DNA from: Candidatus Methanobinarius endosymbioticus
Lineage (GTDB): Archaea; Methanobacteriota; Methanobacteria; Methanobacteriales; Methanobacteriaceae
Direction: 5' to 3'
DNA length: 57,959 nt
Assembly (NCBI GenBank): GCA_003315655.1
Contig: NIZT01000038.1
Coordinates: 1 to 57,959 of the forward strand
Each line of letters opens with the position of its first letter. Positions within the stretch are counted from its first letter, which is position 1. The notes beneath the pieces were generated by a model. That model was given only the letters and a program-made list of their open reading frames with translations, made no database searches and was not told the origin of the DNA. The translations under genes and the position numbers were made by a program. Shown here one piece after another: positions 10,172-19,804 of this stretch.

Positions 10172-12355
10172 TTAATTCTCAGATTTTTCAGCTAGTTTTT
10201 CTTCTAAATCTTCCAATGAAGAACTGAATTTACATTGAGGAAATCCACTACAACCAATAAATTCTCCATATCTTCCTTGACGTTTTAGAAGATCTTTACC
10301 ACAAACAGGACATTGTCCAACTATTTCTGGTTCTTTTATTTTAGAGTGATCTACTCCACATTTGGGATCAAGACAAGCTCTTTGTTTTGATTTACCCCTA
10401 CCAAATGAAATTGTAGGTAAACCACATTTTTCACACTTTGTTTTTAAAACTTCTGCATTTTTTGGAAGAGAATATATAATATTACAATCTGGATAATTGG
10501 AACATCCCACAAAAGAAGATTTTGTTTTTGGAGAAAATCTTACTACTAAATTGCCTCCACATGCACATTTTCCTACTACTCTACTTTCTTGATAAGCAGT
10601 ATATAATCCTTCACCAATTTTTAAAGTGTTTTTATCAATATCTGATAGTATATCTAAAACTTCTTTTTTAGCATTTTCTATAACTTTATCTTTACTAATA
10701 GTATCTCCCATAATTCCCTCAAGTTCTTTTTCAAGACCTCTTGTGAGTTCTTCATTAGTAAGATTTTTACAATATTCTCGTAAATTAGCAATAATATTTA
10801 AACCTAATTGATTAACTTCAATTTTTTTACCAGAAATATATTTTCTATCATATAATTTAGCTATAATATCTGCTCTTGTAGTTTTTGTCCCTAATTCTCT
10901 TTTTTCTAGTTCTTTAATAAGAGAAGCTTCATTATAACGAGCAGGAGGTTTAGTTTCTTTTTCTTCAGAAAGAATTTCATTAACTTTAATCTTATCTCCT
11001 TTTTTAAGAGAGGGAAAACTATCTTCTTCAAGTTTACGGAAAGGATAATGGGCTAACCAACCCATTTCAGAAACTCTTTTTCTTTTAAAGAAAAACTTCT
11101 CTTTATCAACATTAATATCTACTCTCAGTGTTTCTAATTTAGAATTTTCTGCAAAAACACTTATAAATCTGTAAGTGATGAGTTCATAAATTTTAACACT
11201 ATCCACATCTAAATTTTTAGGAATTATTCCCGTTGAATGTATAGCGGGATGTGCTGCATCAGATTTTTTACCTTCATTTGGTTTAGTTTTTTGAGGAAGT
11301 TCATCAATGTGTTTTTTAAATGTTGAACTTGCAGATAATTGTTTGAATATTTTATCAAATTCAAGACTTTCAGGTAATTTTTGAGAAGAAGTACGAGGAT
11401 AAGAAGTATAACCTTCAGTATAAAGATTTTGAGCTATTGTTTGAGTTTTTTTAGGGCTAAATCCAAATATTGTATGAGATTCAGATTGCAATCCTCCTAA
11501 ATTAAATGGTATAGGTGGTTTTCGAATAGTTTCAGTGATTTTTACTTTATCAACAATTGAATCTGCTCCTTGACAGTTTTCAAATATTTTTTCAGCTCTT
11601 TCGCTATCAAAAATCTTACCATCAACATAGTCAGCTATAATATATTCTTTTTCTGATTTAATATCTAGTAATGCTTTAATTAAACAATAAGGTTCTGGAA
11701 CAAACTTACCTATTTCTTTTTCCCTATCAACTAAAATAGACAAAGTAGGTGTTTGTACTCTTCCTGCTGAAAGTTGTAAATACCTATATTTAGCTTTTCT
11801 AACAGCTCCAGTTAATGCCTTAGAAATATTTACACCAAAATAAAAATCAACAATATGTCTAGCTATACCACCATCAACTTGATTAATATCAAGTTCTATT
11901 TGATTATTATAAGCTTCAAGTAAATCTTTTTTTGTTAATGTAGAAAATTTCATCCTAGTAGTATTATCTACAGAATTTTCACCACATGCATATTTTAATG
12001 CATTGAAACCTATTAAGGTTCCTTCAATATCATAATCACAAGCATGTATATATTTGTCTGCACCTTTACCTAATTTTTTTATAGCGTAAACATAATCCTT
12101 TACATAATTCAGATTTTTTTGAGTTTCATATGAAGGAACCCATTTTAAATCAAAATAAACTTTTTCTTTTTGATTTTTTGGAGTTAAAGAATATAAATGA
12201 CCTACAGCAGATATTATAGTAATTTTTTTATCTTTTCCATCAATTTCCCAATAATTTACCTTTTTACCATATTTCATTTTTGAGGGGTTAGGAGAAAGGG
12301 CTTGAGCTATTTTTTCAGCTGATTTAGGTTTTTCGCATATAATTACTTCATGCAT
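10172..12355 (-). CDS. topA: DNA topoisomerase I (type IA)
   Basis: The 727-residue protein has a Toprim domain ([15 protein letters not shown] at 6-20; [17 protein letters not shown] at 104-120), [15 protein letters not shown] at 198-212 and the active-site segment [14 protein letters not shown] with the probable nucleophile Tyr319. The C-terminus carries three four-Cys zinc fingers (CACGG...CSNYPDC; CEKCG...CLDPKCG; CPVCG...CSGFPQC). It relaxes negative supercoils through a 5'-phosphotyrosine intermediate. ATG follows GTGATAAA. No helicase domain is fused, so it is not reverse gyrase, which fits a mesophile. Confidence 0.95.
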   Translation of the reverse strand: MHEVIICEKPKSAEKIAQALSPNPSKMKYGKKVNYWEIDGKDKKITIISAVGHLYSLTPKNQKEKVYFDLKWVPSYETQKNLNYVKDYVYAIKKLGKGADKYIHACDYDIEGTLIGFNALKYACGENSVDNTTRMKFSTLTKKDLLEAYNNQIELDINQVDGGIARHIVDFYFGVNISKALTGAVRKAKYRYLQLSAGRVQTPTLSILVDREKEIGKFVPEPYCLIKALLDIKSEKEYIIADYVDGKIFDSERAEKIFENCQGADSIVDKVKITETIRKPPIPFNLGGLQSESHTIFGFSPKKTQTIAQNLYTEGYTSYPRTSSQKLPESLEFDKIFKQLSASSTFKKHIDELPQKTKPNEGKKSDAAHPAIHSTGIIPKNLDVDSVKIYELITYRFISVFAENSKLETLRVDINVDKEKFFFKRKRVSEMGWLAHYPFRKLEEDSFPSLKKGDKIKVNEILSEEKETKPPARYNEASLIKELEKRELGTKTTRADIIAKLYDRKYISGKKIEVNQLGLNIIANLREYCKNLTNEELTRGLEKELEGIMGDTISKDKVIENAKKEVLDILSDIDKNTLKIGEGLYTAYQESRVVGKCACGGNLVVRFSPKTKSSFVGCSNYPDCNIIYSLPKNAEVLKTKCEKCGLPTISFGRGKSKQRACLDPKCGVDHSKIKEPEIVGQCPVCGKDLLKRQGRYGEFIGCSGFPQCKFSSSLEDLEEKLAEKSEN

Positions 12356-12785
12356 TTTATCACTTTGTATTCTATAATAACTATTATTCTATAAGTAAGT
12401 ATATTATATAAATTTTAATCATGATTAAATTTAACTCTTATTAATTTTTCAACCATATAAACTTATCAAAATATATTAATACTAATATATTTATTAGTAT
12501 TATTTGAAATGTAATTAATTTAAAGTTTATGATATTAAAAATGATAATAAATAATTAAAAAATTATAAACTTAAAAAATTGCTATAAATTATCAAATTAT
12601 TATTTATATTAAATCAAAATTATAATTATTATTACTATTCTATAATTTATATACAATAAACAATTATTAATTTATAAATATTAAAAATATTATTTTTAAA
12701 AATAGTAAAAAATTTAGATAATAAATATTAAAAAATAAGAAAAAAATAAGAAAAATGAATTAATTAACTATTACTAAATGGATTA
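12356..12785. other. AT-rich intergenic region
   Basis: About 430 bases between the small zinc protein gene and topA. No gene, RNA or repeat is recognised. The topA promoter should lie near its left end. Confidence 0.4.
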
Positions 12786-12968
12786 TTAACAATTTTTTTT
12801 ATAGAAACCATAGAATCCACTGCAATACGAACACATAGGATATTTATCATAATGATAATGACTATCATCATCTTCATTAATATTAAATTCCTGATGACAC
12901 ATATAACAGACTTCTATTTTTTCATTATCCTTTTTAGATTGATTAGGAGATTTCATATTTTCATCCAT
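12786..12968 (-). CDS. Small CxxC zinc-ribbon protein, unknown function
   Basis: A 60-residue protein starts MDENMKSPNQSKKDNEKIEV and has two Cys pairs, CYMCHQEF and CSYCSGFYGF, separated by an acidic, His-containing linker (NEDDDSHYHYDKY). It probably folds as a tiny zinc ribbon. The ATG at 12968 follows GGTGAAATA; the frame is open seven codons further but that start lacks a site. I do not recognise a family. Its position between topA and the serB/tbp unit does not define a role. Acidic, Cys-paired miniproteins of this kind often bind partner proteins (inference). Confidence 0.65.
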   Translation of the reverse strand: MDENMKSPNQSKKDNEKIEVCYMCHQEFNINEDDDSHYHYDKYPMCSYCSGFYGFYKKNC

Positions 12969-13150
12969 TATTTCACCAATAGCAATCAATCCAATAAATA
13001 TAATAATATAATAACAGATATAAAACTGCTATTAAGTTATTATCAAAATATTTCGATTATTTGACTAAACTTGATTAAACTAGACCTTTGGAAATAAGAA
13101 TAAATAAGTATATGGAATAAATATTAAAAATTTATAACCTATAGCTAATA

Positions 13151-14824
13151 TTATCCTATATTGTGCTTTTGTAAAAGTAAAAGCTCTTCAGTAGTAAGTT
13201 TCTTACCATGTTTGAATTTTTCAAAGATATCTTCAGCTTTTTCTTTTTCTTCACGATTTTTCTTAGTACTAGCTTGTTTTTCAGACTTCCGTCTTTTAGA
13301 TTTATTAGTTCCAAGTTCTTTGTTAATAATGTGAATTTCACTTAAAACTATTTTGAATTCTTCGTGCTTGGATGATGCAGCTTTTTTAGCTTCTATGAAC
13401 TTTTTATGAGCTTCATCAGCTTCAGTTCTTATATCATCAGTTTTTCTGAAATAATTAAGCATATTTTCATGGAATTCTTGAGCTTGAGTGGATAATTCAA
13501 CAACTTTAACATGCTGTTCTTCAGAAACCTTTTTAAGATCTTGAGCTTCATCTTTAACTTTTTCGTCTTCTTGAATTTCCATTAATTGTTTTCTTAAATC
13601 ATTAGCATTTTTAACTAATTGATTTTCTTTTTTAATGTCTAAAACTCTAGTTTCAATAATTTTATCTATTTTTTTAATTTCAGTTTCGAGTTTTATTCTA
13701 TCTCGTCTTCCAGAGGACCATTCAAGTTTTTTAAGATCTTCATTTACGTCATCGCGTAATTTTTTAGCTTCTTCAACTGTTTTATTAACTTCATTACGTT
13801 TATCTCTTAATTCAATAGCTAATTTTAGATTTTCTTTTAAGCTATCATTGAGTTTATCACGTATTTTACGTTGTTCTTTAGCTACTTTGTTGAATTCTTC
13901 TCTTTCATCAGCAATTTTAGCTATTACTTCTTCTTTTTCATCTTTTTGCTTTTTAACTCCTTCTGGAGTTGGAGCAAGATCAAAATCGACTTCAGGTAAT
14001 GAATCTTTTTTAGATTTTTTACCTTTAGGTTTAGAAGATTTATCAGATATTTCTTTAGAATTTTCAGTTTCAGATCCCTCTTTTTCTTCAACAACAGTAT
14101 CTTTTTCAACAGATTTTTCAGATTTTTCTTCTTCAGAAGTTTCTTTATCAGTTTCTTTTGAAGAGTCATCAGATTTTTCACTAGTTGAATCATAATCCAA
14201 GTCATTGATAACATTGAAAACTTCATTTAAGTCTTTATTTTCTACAATAATATCAGCAACCTCTTTAACTGCGGTTTTTGCATTGAATGCAATTCCTAAT
14301 TGAGCAATTTCCATCATAGAAATATCATTTGCTCCATCACCAACAGCTATACATTCATCCACAGACATGTCGTTATCTGTAATGATACTGTTTAGAACAT
14401 CAGATTTAAAACCATCAACTAAAGGACCACTAACTTCTCCTGTGAGTTTTCCATCTTTTTCTTCTAATGTATTAGTAAATAAGTAATCTAAGTTGAATTT
14501 TTCTTTTAAAGGTTCAGCTATTAAATCAAAACTACCACTGATAACAGCAACTTTATAACCATTATCTTTTAGAGCTTTAATTGTGTCTTCTGCACCTTTC
14601 ATTAGTTTCATTTCATTTCCTAATTCTTTAATTTCTTCAACTGAAGCTCCTTTTAAAAGCTTAACTCTTTCTTTTATAGATGTTTCGAAGTCTAAATCAC
14701 CATTCATTGTTTTTTCGGTGATTTCTGCAATTTGTTTTTGAACGTTTACTAATTTCCCGATCTCATCTATCGCTTCACCATCAATAATAACATTATCTAA
14801 GTCAAATACTACAAGTTTAATCAA
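13151..14824 (-). CDS. serB: Phosphoserine phosphatase SerB with long coiled-coil extension
   Basis: Residues 1-210 form a HAD phosphatase: FDLDNVIIDGE (motif I, nucleophile Asp8), AVISGSFD (motif II) and GDGANDISM (motif IV), as in SerB, which makes serine from phosphoserine. From about 215 the protein turns into a Ser/Glu/Lys-rich linker and then a highly charged heptad-like region to residue 557, far beyond the ~210 residues of an ordinary SerB. The start is TTG at 14824, four bases after GGTGAT; a nearby ATG is out of frame and soon stops. It follows tbp by 12 bases, so the two are cotranscribed. I recall extended SerB proteins annotated in other Methanobacteriales, but the tail's function is unknown. 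Confidence 0.88.
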   Translation of the reverse strand: MIKLVVFDLDNVIIDGEAIDEIGKLVNVQKQIAEITEKTMNGDLDFETSIKERVKLLKGASVEEIKELGNEMKLMKGAEDTIKALKDNGYKVAVISGSFDLIAEPLKEKFNLDYLFTNTLEEKDGKLTGEVSGPLVDGFKSDVLNSIITDNDMSVDECIAVGDGANDISMMEIAQLGIAFNAKTAVKEVADIIVENKDLNEVFNVINDLDYDSTSEKSDDSSKETDKETSEEEKSEKSVEKDTVVEEKEGSETENSKEISDKSSKPKGKKSKKDSLPEVDFDLAPTPEGVKKQKDEKEEVIAKIADEREEFNKVAKEQRKIRDKLNDSLKENLKLAIELRDKRNEVNKTVEEAKKLRDDVNEDLKKLEWSSGRRDRIKLETEIKKIDKIIETRVLDIKKENQLVKNANDLRKQLMEIQEDEKVKDEAQDLKKVSEEQHVKVVELSTQAQEFHENMLNYFRKTDDIRTEADEAHKKFIEAKKAASSKHEEFKIVLSEIHIINKELGTNKSKRRKSEKQASTKKNREEKEKAEDIFEKFKHGKKLTTEELLLLQKHNIG

Positions 14825-14836
14825 TCATATCACCAA

Positions 14837-15382
14837 TTATATTAAGTCCAACTCGCTAAGCCGGTCGTATGCCCTTTCTACACCGAGTTTAGCGTCATCT
14901 TTAGTTTTGGCACCAGTACAAACTACTTTTCCAGAGCCAAATAATAATAAAACAACTTTAGGGTCTTGTGAACGGTAAACTAAACCTGGAAATTGTTCAG
15001 GTTCATATTCGGTATTTTCTAATTCTAAGGCAACAGCCTCTAAATTTAATGTTGCTTCCAAGTTGGCAGAAGCTACAATATTCTGAATTTTAATCTCAAA
15101 TTCATGAGGAATATCTTTATCCACAGTCCTCATCAAATCAACAGTTTTATTTATAGCTAAAATAGAATCATCTATTGATTTAGCTCCAGTACAAACTAAT
15201 TTACCTGAACTAAAAATAAGTGCGGCAGTTTTAGGTTCTTTAAGTTTAAAAACTAATCCTGGAAACTGTTCTCGATTAAAATCAACTCCTTCTAAAGCTT
15301 TGGAAACTTTGGTTAACTTTATATCTTTTCCAATAGCAGCAGAAGCTACAATGTTCTCTATTTTAATATCAACATCGGTCAA
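14837..15382 (-). CDS. tbp: TATA-box-binding protein TBP
   Basis: This is the archaeal TBP with its two direct repeats: IKIENIVASAAIGKDIKL and FEIKIQNIVASANLEATL begin the halves, and FPGLVFKLKEPK and FPGLVYRSQDPK, then SGKLVCTGAKS and SGKVVCTGAKT, repeat in parallel. TBP binds box A and recruits TFB and RNA polymerase. GGGAGG lies nine bases before a TTG at 15382, giving 181 residues, the normal family length; a TTG seven codons upstream would put the ribosome binding site inside the gene. serB follows after 12 bases. Confidence 0.96.
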   Translation of the reverse strand: MTDVDIKIENIVASAAIGKDIKLTKVSKALEGVDFNREQFPGLVFKLKEPKTAALIFSSGKLVCTGAKSIDDSILAINKTVDLMRTVDKDIPHEFEIKIQNIVASANLEATLNLEAVALELENTEYEPEQFPGLVYRSQDPKVVLLLFGSGKVVCTGAKTKDDAKLGVERAYDRLSELDLI

Positions 15383-16064
15383 GTTAAGATTCCTCCCAAT
15401 CAAATTTTAAAAAAAAATAGTAATTTATTTACTTTATCTATTTTTTAATTTATATTATATATAAACCTATTTAAAAATTTCAAAATTAAAAACTTTGCAA
15501 AAATTGTGTCATATTTCTGATTTATTTAAAAAAACAATACCTCAAATTTAGTAATTAATTTAAAATTTAATAAATCAATTAGTTATAAAATAATTATTAA
15601 AATATATTATAATCATAATAGACGCTGAAATGAACAAGTAAATAAATATAAGATAAAATATAATAAATAGAATATACAAAAAATATATCTTTACTATATA
15701 ATAATATATAGTTTTAATATATAATCTCAATTTTAATATATAAATATATTTGTAGAATAGATAAGTTACTTACTGTGTAACTCTTTATAAAAATATTTAT
15801 TATATAAATATTTTGATTTTTGAGAATTATATACCAATTAATGAGGATTAATTTTAAAATTAATATATATTGTTATTCTGATAGTATAAATTAACATTTT
15901 ATATAACCTAAAACCTAAAATAGAAGATGTTCAAAAATTCATTAATTATTTTAAAATTACTATCAGAGCATATAAAAAATATTAATATTTTAAAATTATT
16001 ATAATTATTATTAATTATTATTAATTAAATGATGTTAATATAATTAACAAAAGAAAGAGATAAT
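15383..16064. other. Long AT-rich divergent intergenic region
   Basis: About 680 bases between tbp (leftward) and cyaB (rightward). No gene, RNA or clear repeat is recognised. It should contain the two divergent promoters. Confidence 0.4.
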
Positions 16065-16625
16065 ATGATTGAAGTAGAAGTTAAAGCTAAAATAAAAAAT
16101 TTTGATTCAGTTAAAAAAAAATTAAAAAAAATTGGAGCAACAGAAACACATCTTGAACACCAAGAAGATGAATATTTTAATAGTCCGATTAGAGATTTTT
16201 CAAAAACAGATGAAGCACTTAGAATAAGGGAAGTGACCATCGATGAATCTTTTGAAACTTTTATAACCTATAAAGGTCCTAAAATAGATCAAAATAGTAA
16301 GACTAGAAAAGAAATTGAAGTTAAAATTGAAGATTCTCAAAAGGTGAATGATATATTCCAATCATTAAATTTTATTGAAACAACTAAAGTTATAAAAAAC
16401 AGGACTCTTTACAAATTAGATCAATATATTATAAGTTTAGATGATGTAAAAGGATTAGAACCTTATATGGAAATCGAAACAGATTTAGAAGAAGGAAGCG
16501 AATATAAAGAAGAATTGAATAAAATATTTGATATATTTAAAAAATTGGAAATAGTTAATGGTTTTGAAAGAACTTCATATTTGGAACTTTTAGAAATCAA
16601 AAAAGAAAGTGAAGGAAATAAATAA
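16065..16625 (+). CDS. cyaB: CYTH-domain protein (class IV adenylate cyclase CyaB-like)
   Basis: The 186-residue protein starts MIEVEVKAKI, the ExExK motif that names the CYTH tunnel fold, and keeps further basic and acidic strands (EALRIREV, FITYKGPK, RKEIEVKI, YMEIETDLEEGSEY). Family members hydrolyse or cyclise triphosphate substrates with divalent metal ions: class IV adenylate cyclase, thiamine triphosphatase or inorganic triphosphatase. Archaeal members are usually labelled CyaB but few have been tested, so triphosphatase activity is as likely as cyclase. The gene is intact and is followed by four broken genes. Confidence 0.85.
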   Translation: MIEVEVKAKIKNFDSVKKKLKKIGATETHLEHQEDEYFNSPIRDFSKTDEALRIREVTIDESFETFITYKGPKIDQNSKTRKEIEVKIEDSQKVNDIFQSLNFIETTKVIKNRTLYKLDQYIISLDDVKGLEPYMEIETDLEEGSEYKEELNKIFDIFKKLEIVNGFERTSYLELLEIKKESEGNK

Positions 16626-16746
16626 ATAGAAAAAAAAGAATAAAAAAAGCATTAGAAATAATATAAGATTATTGTGTTGATTTTTTAATATTATTAAAAA
16701 TTATTTCTATAATTGAAAATTGAAGAATAAATAAAGGATTAATCAA

Positions 16747-17371
16747 ATGAATGCAATGTCAATTTACAATGATGGGATAATTTCATTTAAATATAGTGAA
16801 AATTGGACGAAAACATATCAATCACAGGATCCTTTTCTAATCATAGCTTTATTGTAATAACTTAAGCAAAAAATCGATTATAGATATATCCAGAATTCCT
16901 ATAAATTATGCTGATGGAAATATTATGATACAAAACTCTATGAAAAATCAGTTGAAAATTATATAGAAAATTTTACTGTATCCAAAATATTAAAAAAAGC
17001 AAGTTAAAGTTTTTGATGAAATGGCTTGCGATATATGGATTGAAAAAATTTTTAATGATATTAAAATAGAAGAAAGATTTATTGGATTTATAAAAAATCA
17101 ATATGTTTATCAATTAAAAATAGTTACTGATAAAAATTTAAATTTACTTTTTGAAGATGTTGAAACTATAATAAATACATTTACTATTTTAGATAACAAA
17201 ATAAATCCTCTTAATAGATTTAATGATGAAGAAATAAAAGAAATATTAAAAAAATCAGAATTATATGATAAAAAAGCTGTGATAAAAACATCAAAAAAAT
17301 TATTGAAGATAATTTTGATTTTATTGACTATTTTATTGATATTTTCAATAATAGGAATACTAATTAAATAA
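16747..17371 (+). pseudogene. Broken gene: small protein with C-terminal membrane segment
   Basis: Three frames together read like one protein. The first piece is MSIYNDGIISFKYSENWTK and stops at about 16855; the next frame gives LSKKSIIDISRIPINYADGN; the frame changes again before EKSVENYIENFTVSKILKK; the last piece (17003-17371) continues VKVFDEMACDIWIEK, then IGFIKNQYVYQL and a C-terminal hydrophobic helix (LLKIILILLTILLIFSIIGI). The layout, a soluble domain of the PsbP-like or 'DGxISFxYPxNW' type common in Methanobrevibacter plus a tail anchor, is recalled from general experience, not searched. At least three lesions make it nonfunctional. Confidence 0.7.
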
Positions 17372-17420
17372 AATTAAATAAAACAAATTAATTAGATAAA
17401 TAAACTTTTGGATAAATAAA

Positions 17421-18166
17421 ATGAATAAAGAGATAAATGAATTAAAAAAAAATAAATTATTCTGATAATATTATATTTTTTGGAGGAGCAGAATTATCTA
17501 CAGAAAGTGGAATTGCAGATTTTAGAAGTGAAGATGGAATATTAAAATCTATTAAAAAATATGGACATTCTCCAGAAACAATCCTATCTCATGACTATTT
17601 TATTAACAAGACAAAAGATTTTTACGAATATTATAAAGAGAATATAATTCATACTTCTACAAAACCAAACTATGAACATTGCAATCACTGAGCTTGAAAA
17701 GAATAAAAAGATAAATGCAATTATTACTCAAAATATAGACGGTCTTCACCAAAAATCAGGAAGTAAAAATGTTTTAGAACTTCATGGAAGTATAATGAAT
17801 AATTATTGTATGGATTGTGGAAGAAATTATGAACTTGATTATATTATAAATGCTGAAAAAGTTCCATTATGTGAAAAATGCCGAGGAATAATAAAACCAG
17901 ATATCATATTATATCAAGAAATGTTAAATAATGATATAATGAATAAAGCTATCGACTATATATCTAATGCTGAAACACTCATGATTGGAGGAACTTCTCT
18001 TGTTGTTTATCCTGCAGCAGGATTATTACAACATTTTAATGGAGAAAATTTAATTTTAATTAATAAAAGTAAAACTTCTATGGATAATTATGCTAATTTA
18101 ATCATGAATGAACCCAGTTGGAGAAGTTTTCAAGAAAATAATTTAAATTTAAAGGTATTATATTAA
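17421..18166 (+). pseudogene. Frameshifted Sir2-family NAD-dependent deacylase
   Basis: The sequence is clearly Sir2. After MNKEINELKKNK the frame breaks near 17455; the next frame reads NIIFFGGAELSTESGIADFR (normally GAGxSTESGIPDFR), then DGILKSIKKYG and FYEYYKENIIHTSTKPN, and stops at about 17690 after a second shift. The third frame is open from ITELEKNKKINAIITQNIDG to the stop, with LHQKSGS, LHGS, two zinc Cys pairs (CMDCG and CEKC) and MIGGTSLVVYPA. All domains are present, so a functional deacylase existed recently. The first glycine motif is also changed (GGAEL), consistent with relaxed selection. It could not make a full protein without two frame corrections. Confidence 0.85.
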
Positions 18167-18362
18167 TTTAATTAATTTAATATACAAATTTATTATACAT
18201 ATAATTTTTAAATAAAATATAGTAATCAAAGAACTAAAGTTGTAATATAGATATAAAAAAATTAATAAATGATAGAATAAATAATTCAAATAGATATCAA
18301 TTTAAGATAACAAATTTAAATAAATTATATAATTTTATGAATTATCTAATTATTATCAGTGT

Positions 18363-18798
18363 TTAATAAAAGAAAGTAGTAAATTCCTAATTGTGATAAT
18401 TATTATATGTATTTTTTCTTTGGGAGCAGTATTATTTGTGGGAACAGGTGTAAGCTTATTCACCCAAGAATCAATGCCTGGAAATCCCAATGCACAAATG
18501 ATAAATGAAACATTGATGATGTAACTATTGTTGTTCCAGCAACTTCAAATTTTACAATAATTCTGGTTCATATACAGATCAAAGAAGTGGAATTATAATT
18601 CAAATAATTAACGAAACAATTCTTGAAAATCAGCTGAAAAGATATGCAAAAGAATTTGAAGAAGAAATGAATGCAACACAGATTAATATGGCTGGTCTCA
18701 GCAATAATACTGTACTTTTAAAAGGTCCATCAAATACAACTTTTGCAATCGTTGCTGGAGAAAATAAAACAGTGATAATTATGAGTATGAATCAATGA
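18363..18798 (+). pseudogene. Broken gene for membrane-anchored secreted protein
   Basis: An open stretch without a good start codon encodes KESSKFLIVIIIICIFSLGA, a signal-anchor helix, then VGTGVSLFTQESMPGNPNAQ, and stops near 18522. Shifting the frame near 18510 continues DVTIVVPATSNFTINNSGSY, IIIQIINETILENQLKRYA and AGLSNNTVLLKGPSNTT up to a TGA at 18798. The product would be a small exported protein with an Asn/Thr-rich extracellular domain. No family is recognised. It lacks an ATG and has at least one frameshift, so it is decayed; it sits between sir2 and sfsA remnants. Confidence 0.65.
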
Positions 18799-19050
18799 TT
18801 AAGTTTAAAAATAGCGAAAAGTGTGAAATTTGATTAATAATTTAAAAATTTTCCATACTTTTTCTAATTTTTATAGTTTGTCTATTTTAATTTATTTAAT
18901 ATATTTATTTTAATTTTTATCCTTCAATTTCTCTTCTTACTTATTTTCTATATTTATATAATAATATAATTTTATTTTACTCATTTTATATAAAAAAGAA
19001 CAAATTAATAAAAATATAATAAATATTAATATAAAAAATATAATTATAAT

Positions 19051-19770
19051 TTAAAAACTAATATTCGGACTTAAATCGAATTTTAAAGGATTTGGATCAA
19101 TACTAATATCTTTTAGACTATTTTTACATTTATAAACTAATATTTCTACACCTTCTTTACATGCTTTTAGAAGAGTCTCACTAAATTCTATATCAGTTTT
19201 CCAGTTAGGTTTAAAACTGTTTCCATTAGGATGTTGTATCAAGAAAACGACAACAGCGCGATGCCCATTATTTTTTAATAAAATAAGTTCTTCTAAATGT
19301 TTTTTTTCCTCTTTCTATAGGTGCATCTGGAAAGATAGCTACTGAATTTTCAACTAGTGTAACACCTTTAACTTCAACATAACAATTTTTTTCTTTATTA
19401 GATCCATTAAAATTTTTATTTTTATTAGATAGATATATATCTATTCTAGAATTACCTACTGTTTTTTCTTTTTCAACAAATTCATAACCCTTAAGTGCTT
19501 TTATTTCATCATTCAAAATAGAATCATGAACTATTTCATTTGCTTGTTGAGAATATATTGATACCAATACTCCATTATTTTCAACAAATGAAAAGAATAT
19601 TTAGTTTTTCGATTAGTATTATCACTAGACAATAAATAAACAACTGTTCCATCAATTAATAATTCTTTACATCTTCCAGTATTCGGAACATGCGTAATTT
19701 CTAGTTTTCCATCAATCTCAACTTCAGCTATGAAACGATTAGGCCCTTTTTCTAAAAATAGCTTTAACAT
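19051..19770 (-). pseudogene. sfsA: Frameshifted SfsA homologue
   Basis: The minus strand encodes SfsA (sugar fermentation stimulation protein family, nuclease-like fold) in three frames. It starts LFLEKGPNRFIAEVEIDG and keeps HVPNTGRCKELL; the frame shifts near 19590, then reads VSIYSQQANEIVHDSIL, SRIDIYL, CYVEVKGVTL and FPDAPIERGKK. A second shift follows in an eight-A run near 19310; dropping one A restores HLEELILLKNNGHRAVVVF and LIQHPNGNSFKPN to the end. So only two single-base indels break an otherwise conserved gene. Either could be a sequencing error, but three neighbouring genes are also broken. The nnr gene follows upstream after 35 bases. Confidence 0.85.
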
Positions 19771-19804
19771 AACCCATCATATCACTAATTCTCAAAATAG
19801 TAAT

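Noticed and set aside
12852-13064. Plus-strand hydrophobic frame opposite the small zinc protein
   Set aside because: No ribosome binding site and it opposes a gene with a good site and paired cysteines.
13635-14195. Long open frame on the plus strand opposite the serB tail
   Set aside because: Ser/Leu-rich complement of the Glu/Lys-rich coiled coil; no ribosome binding site and no recognisable domain.
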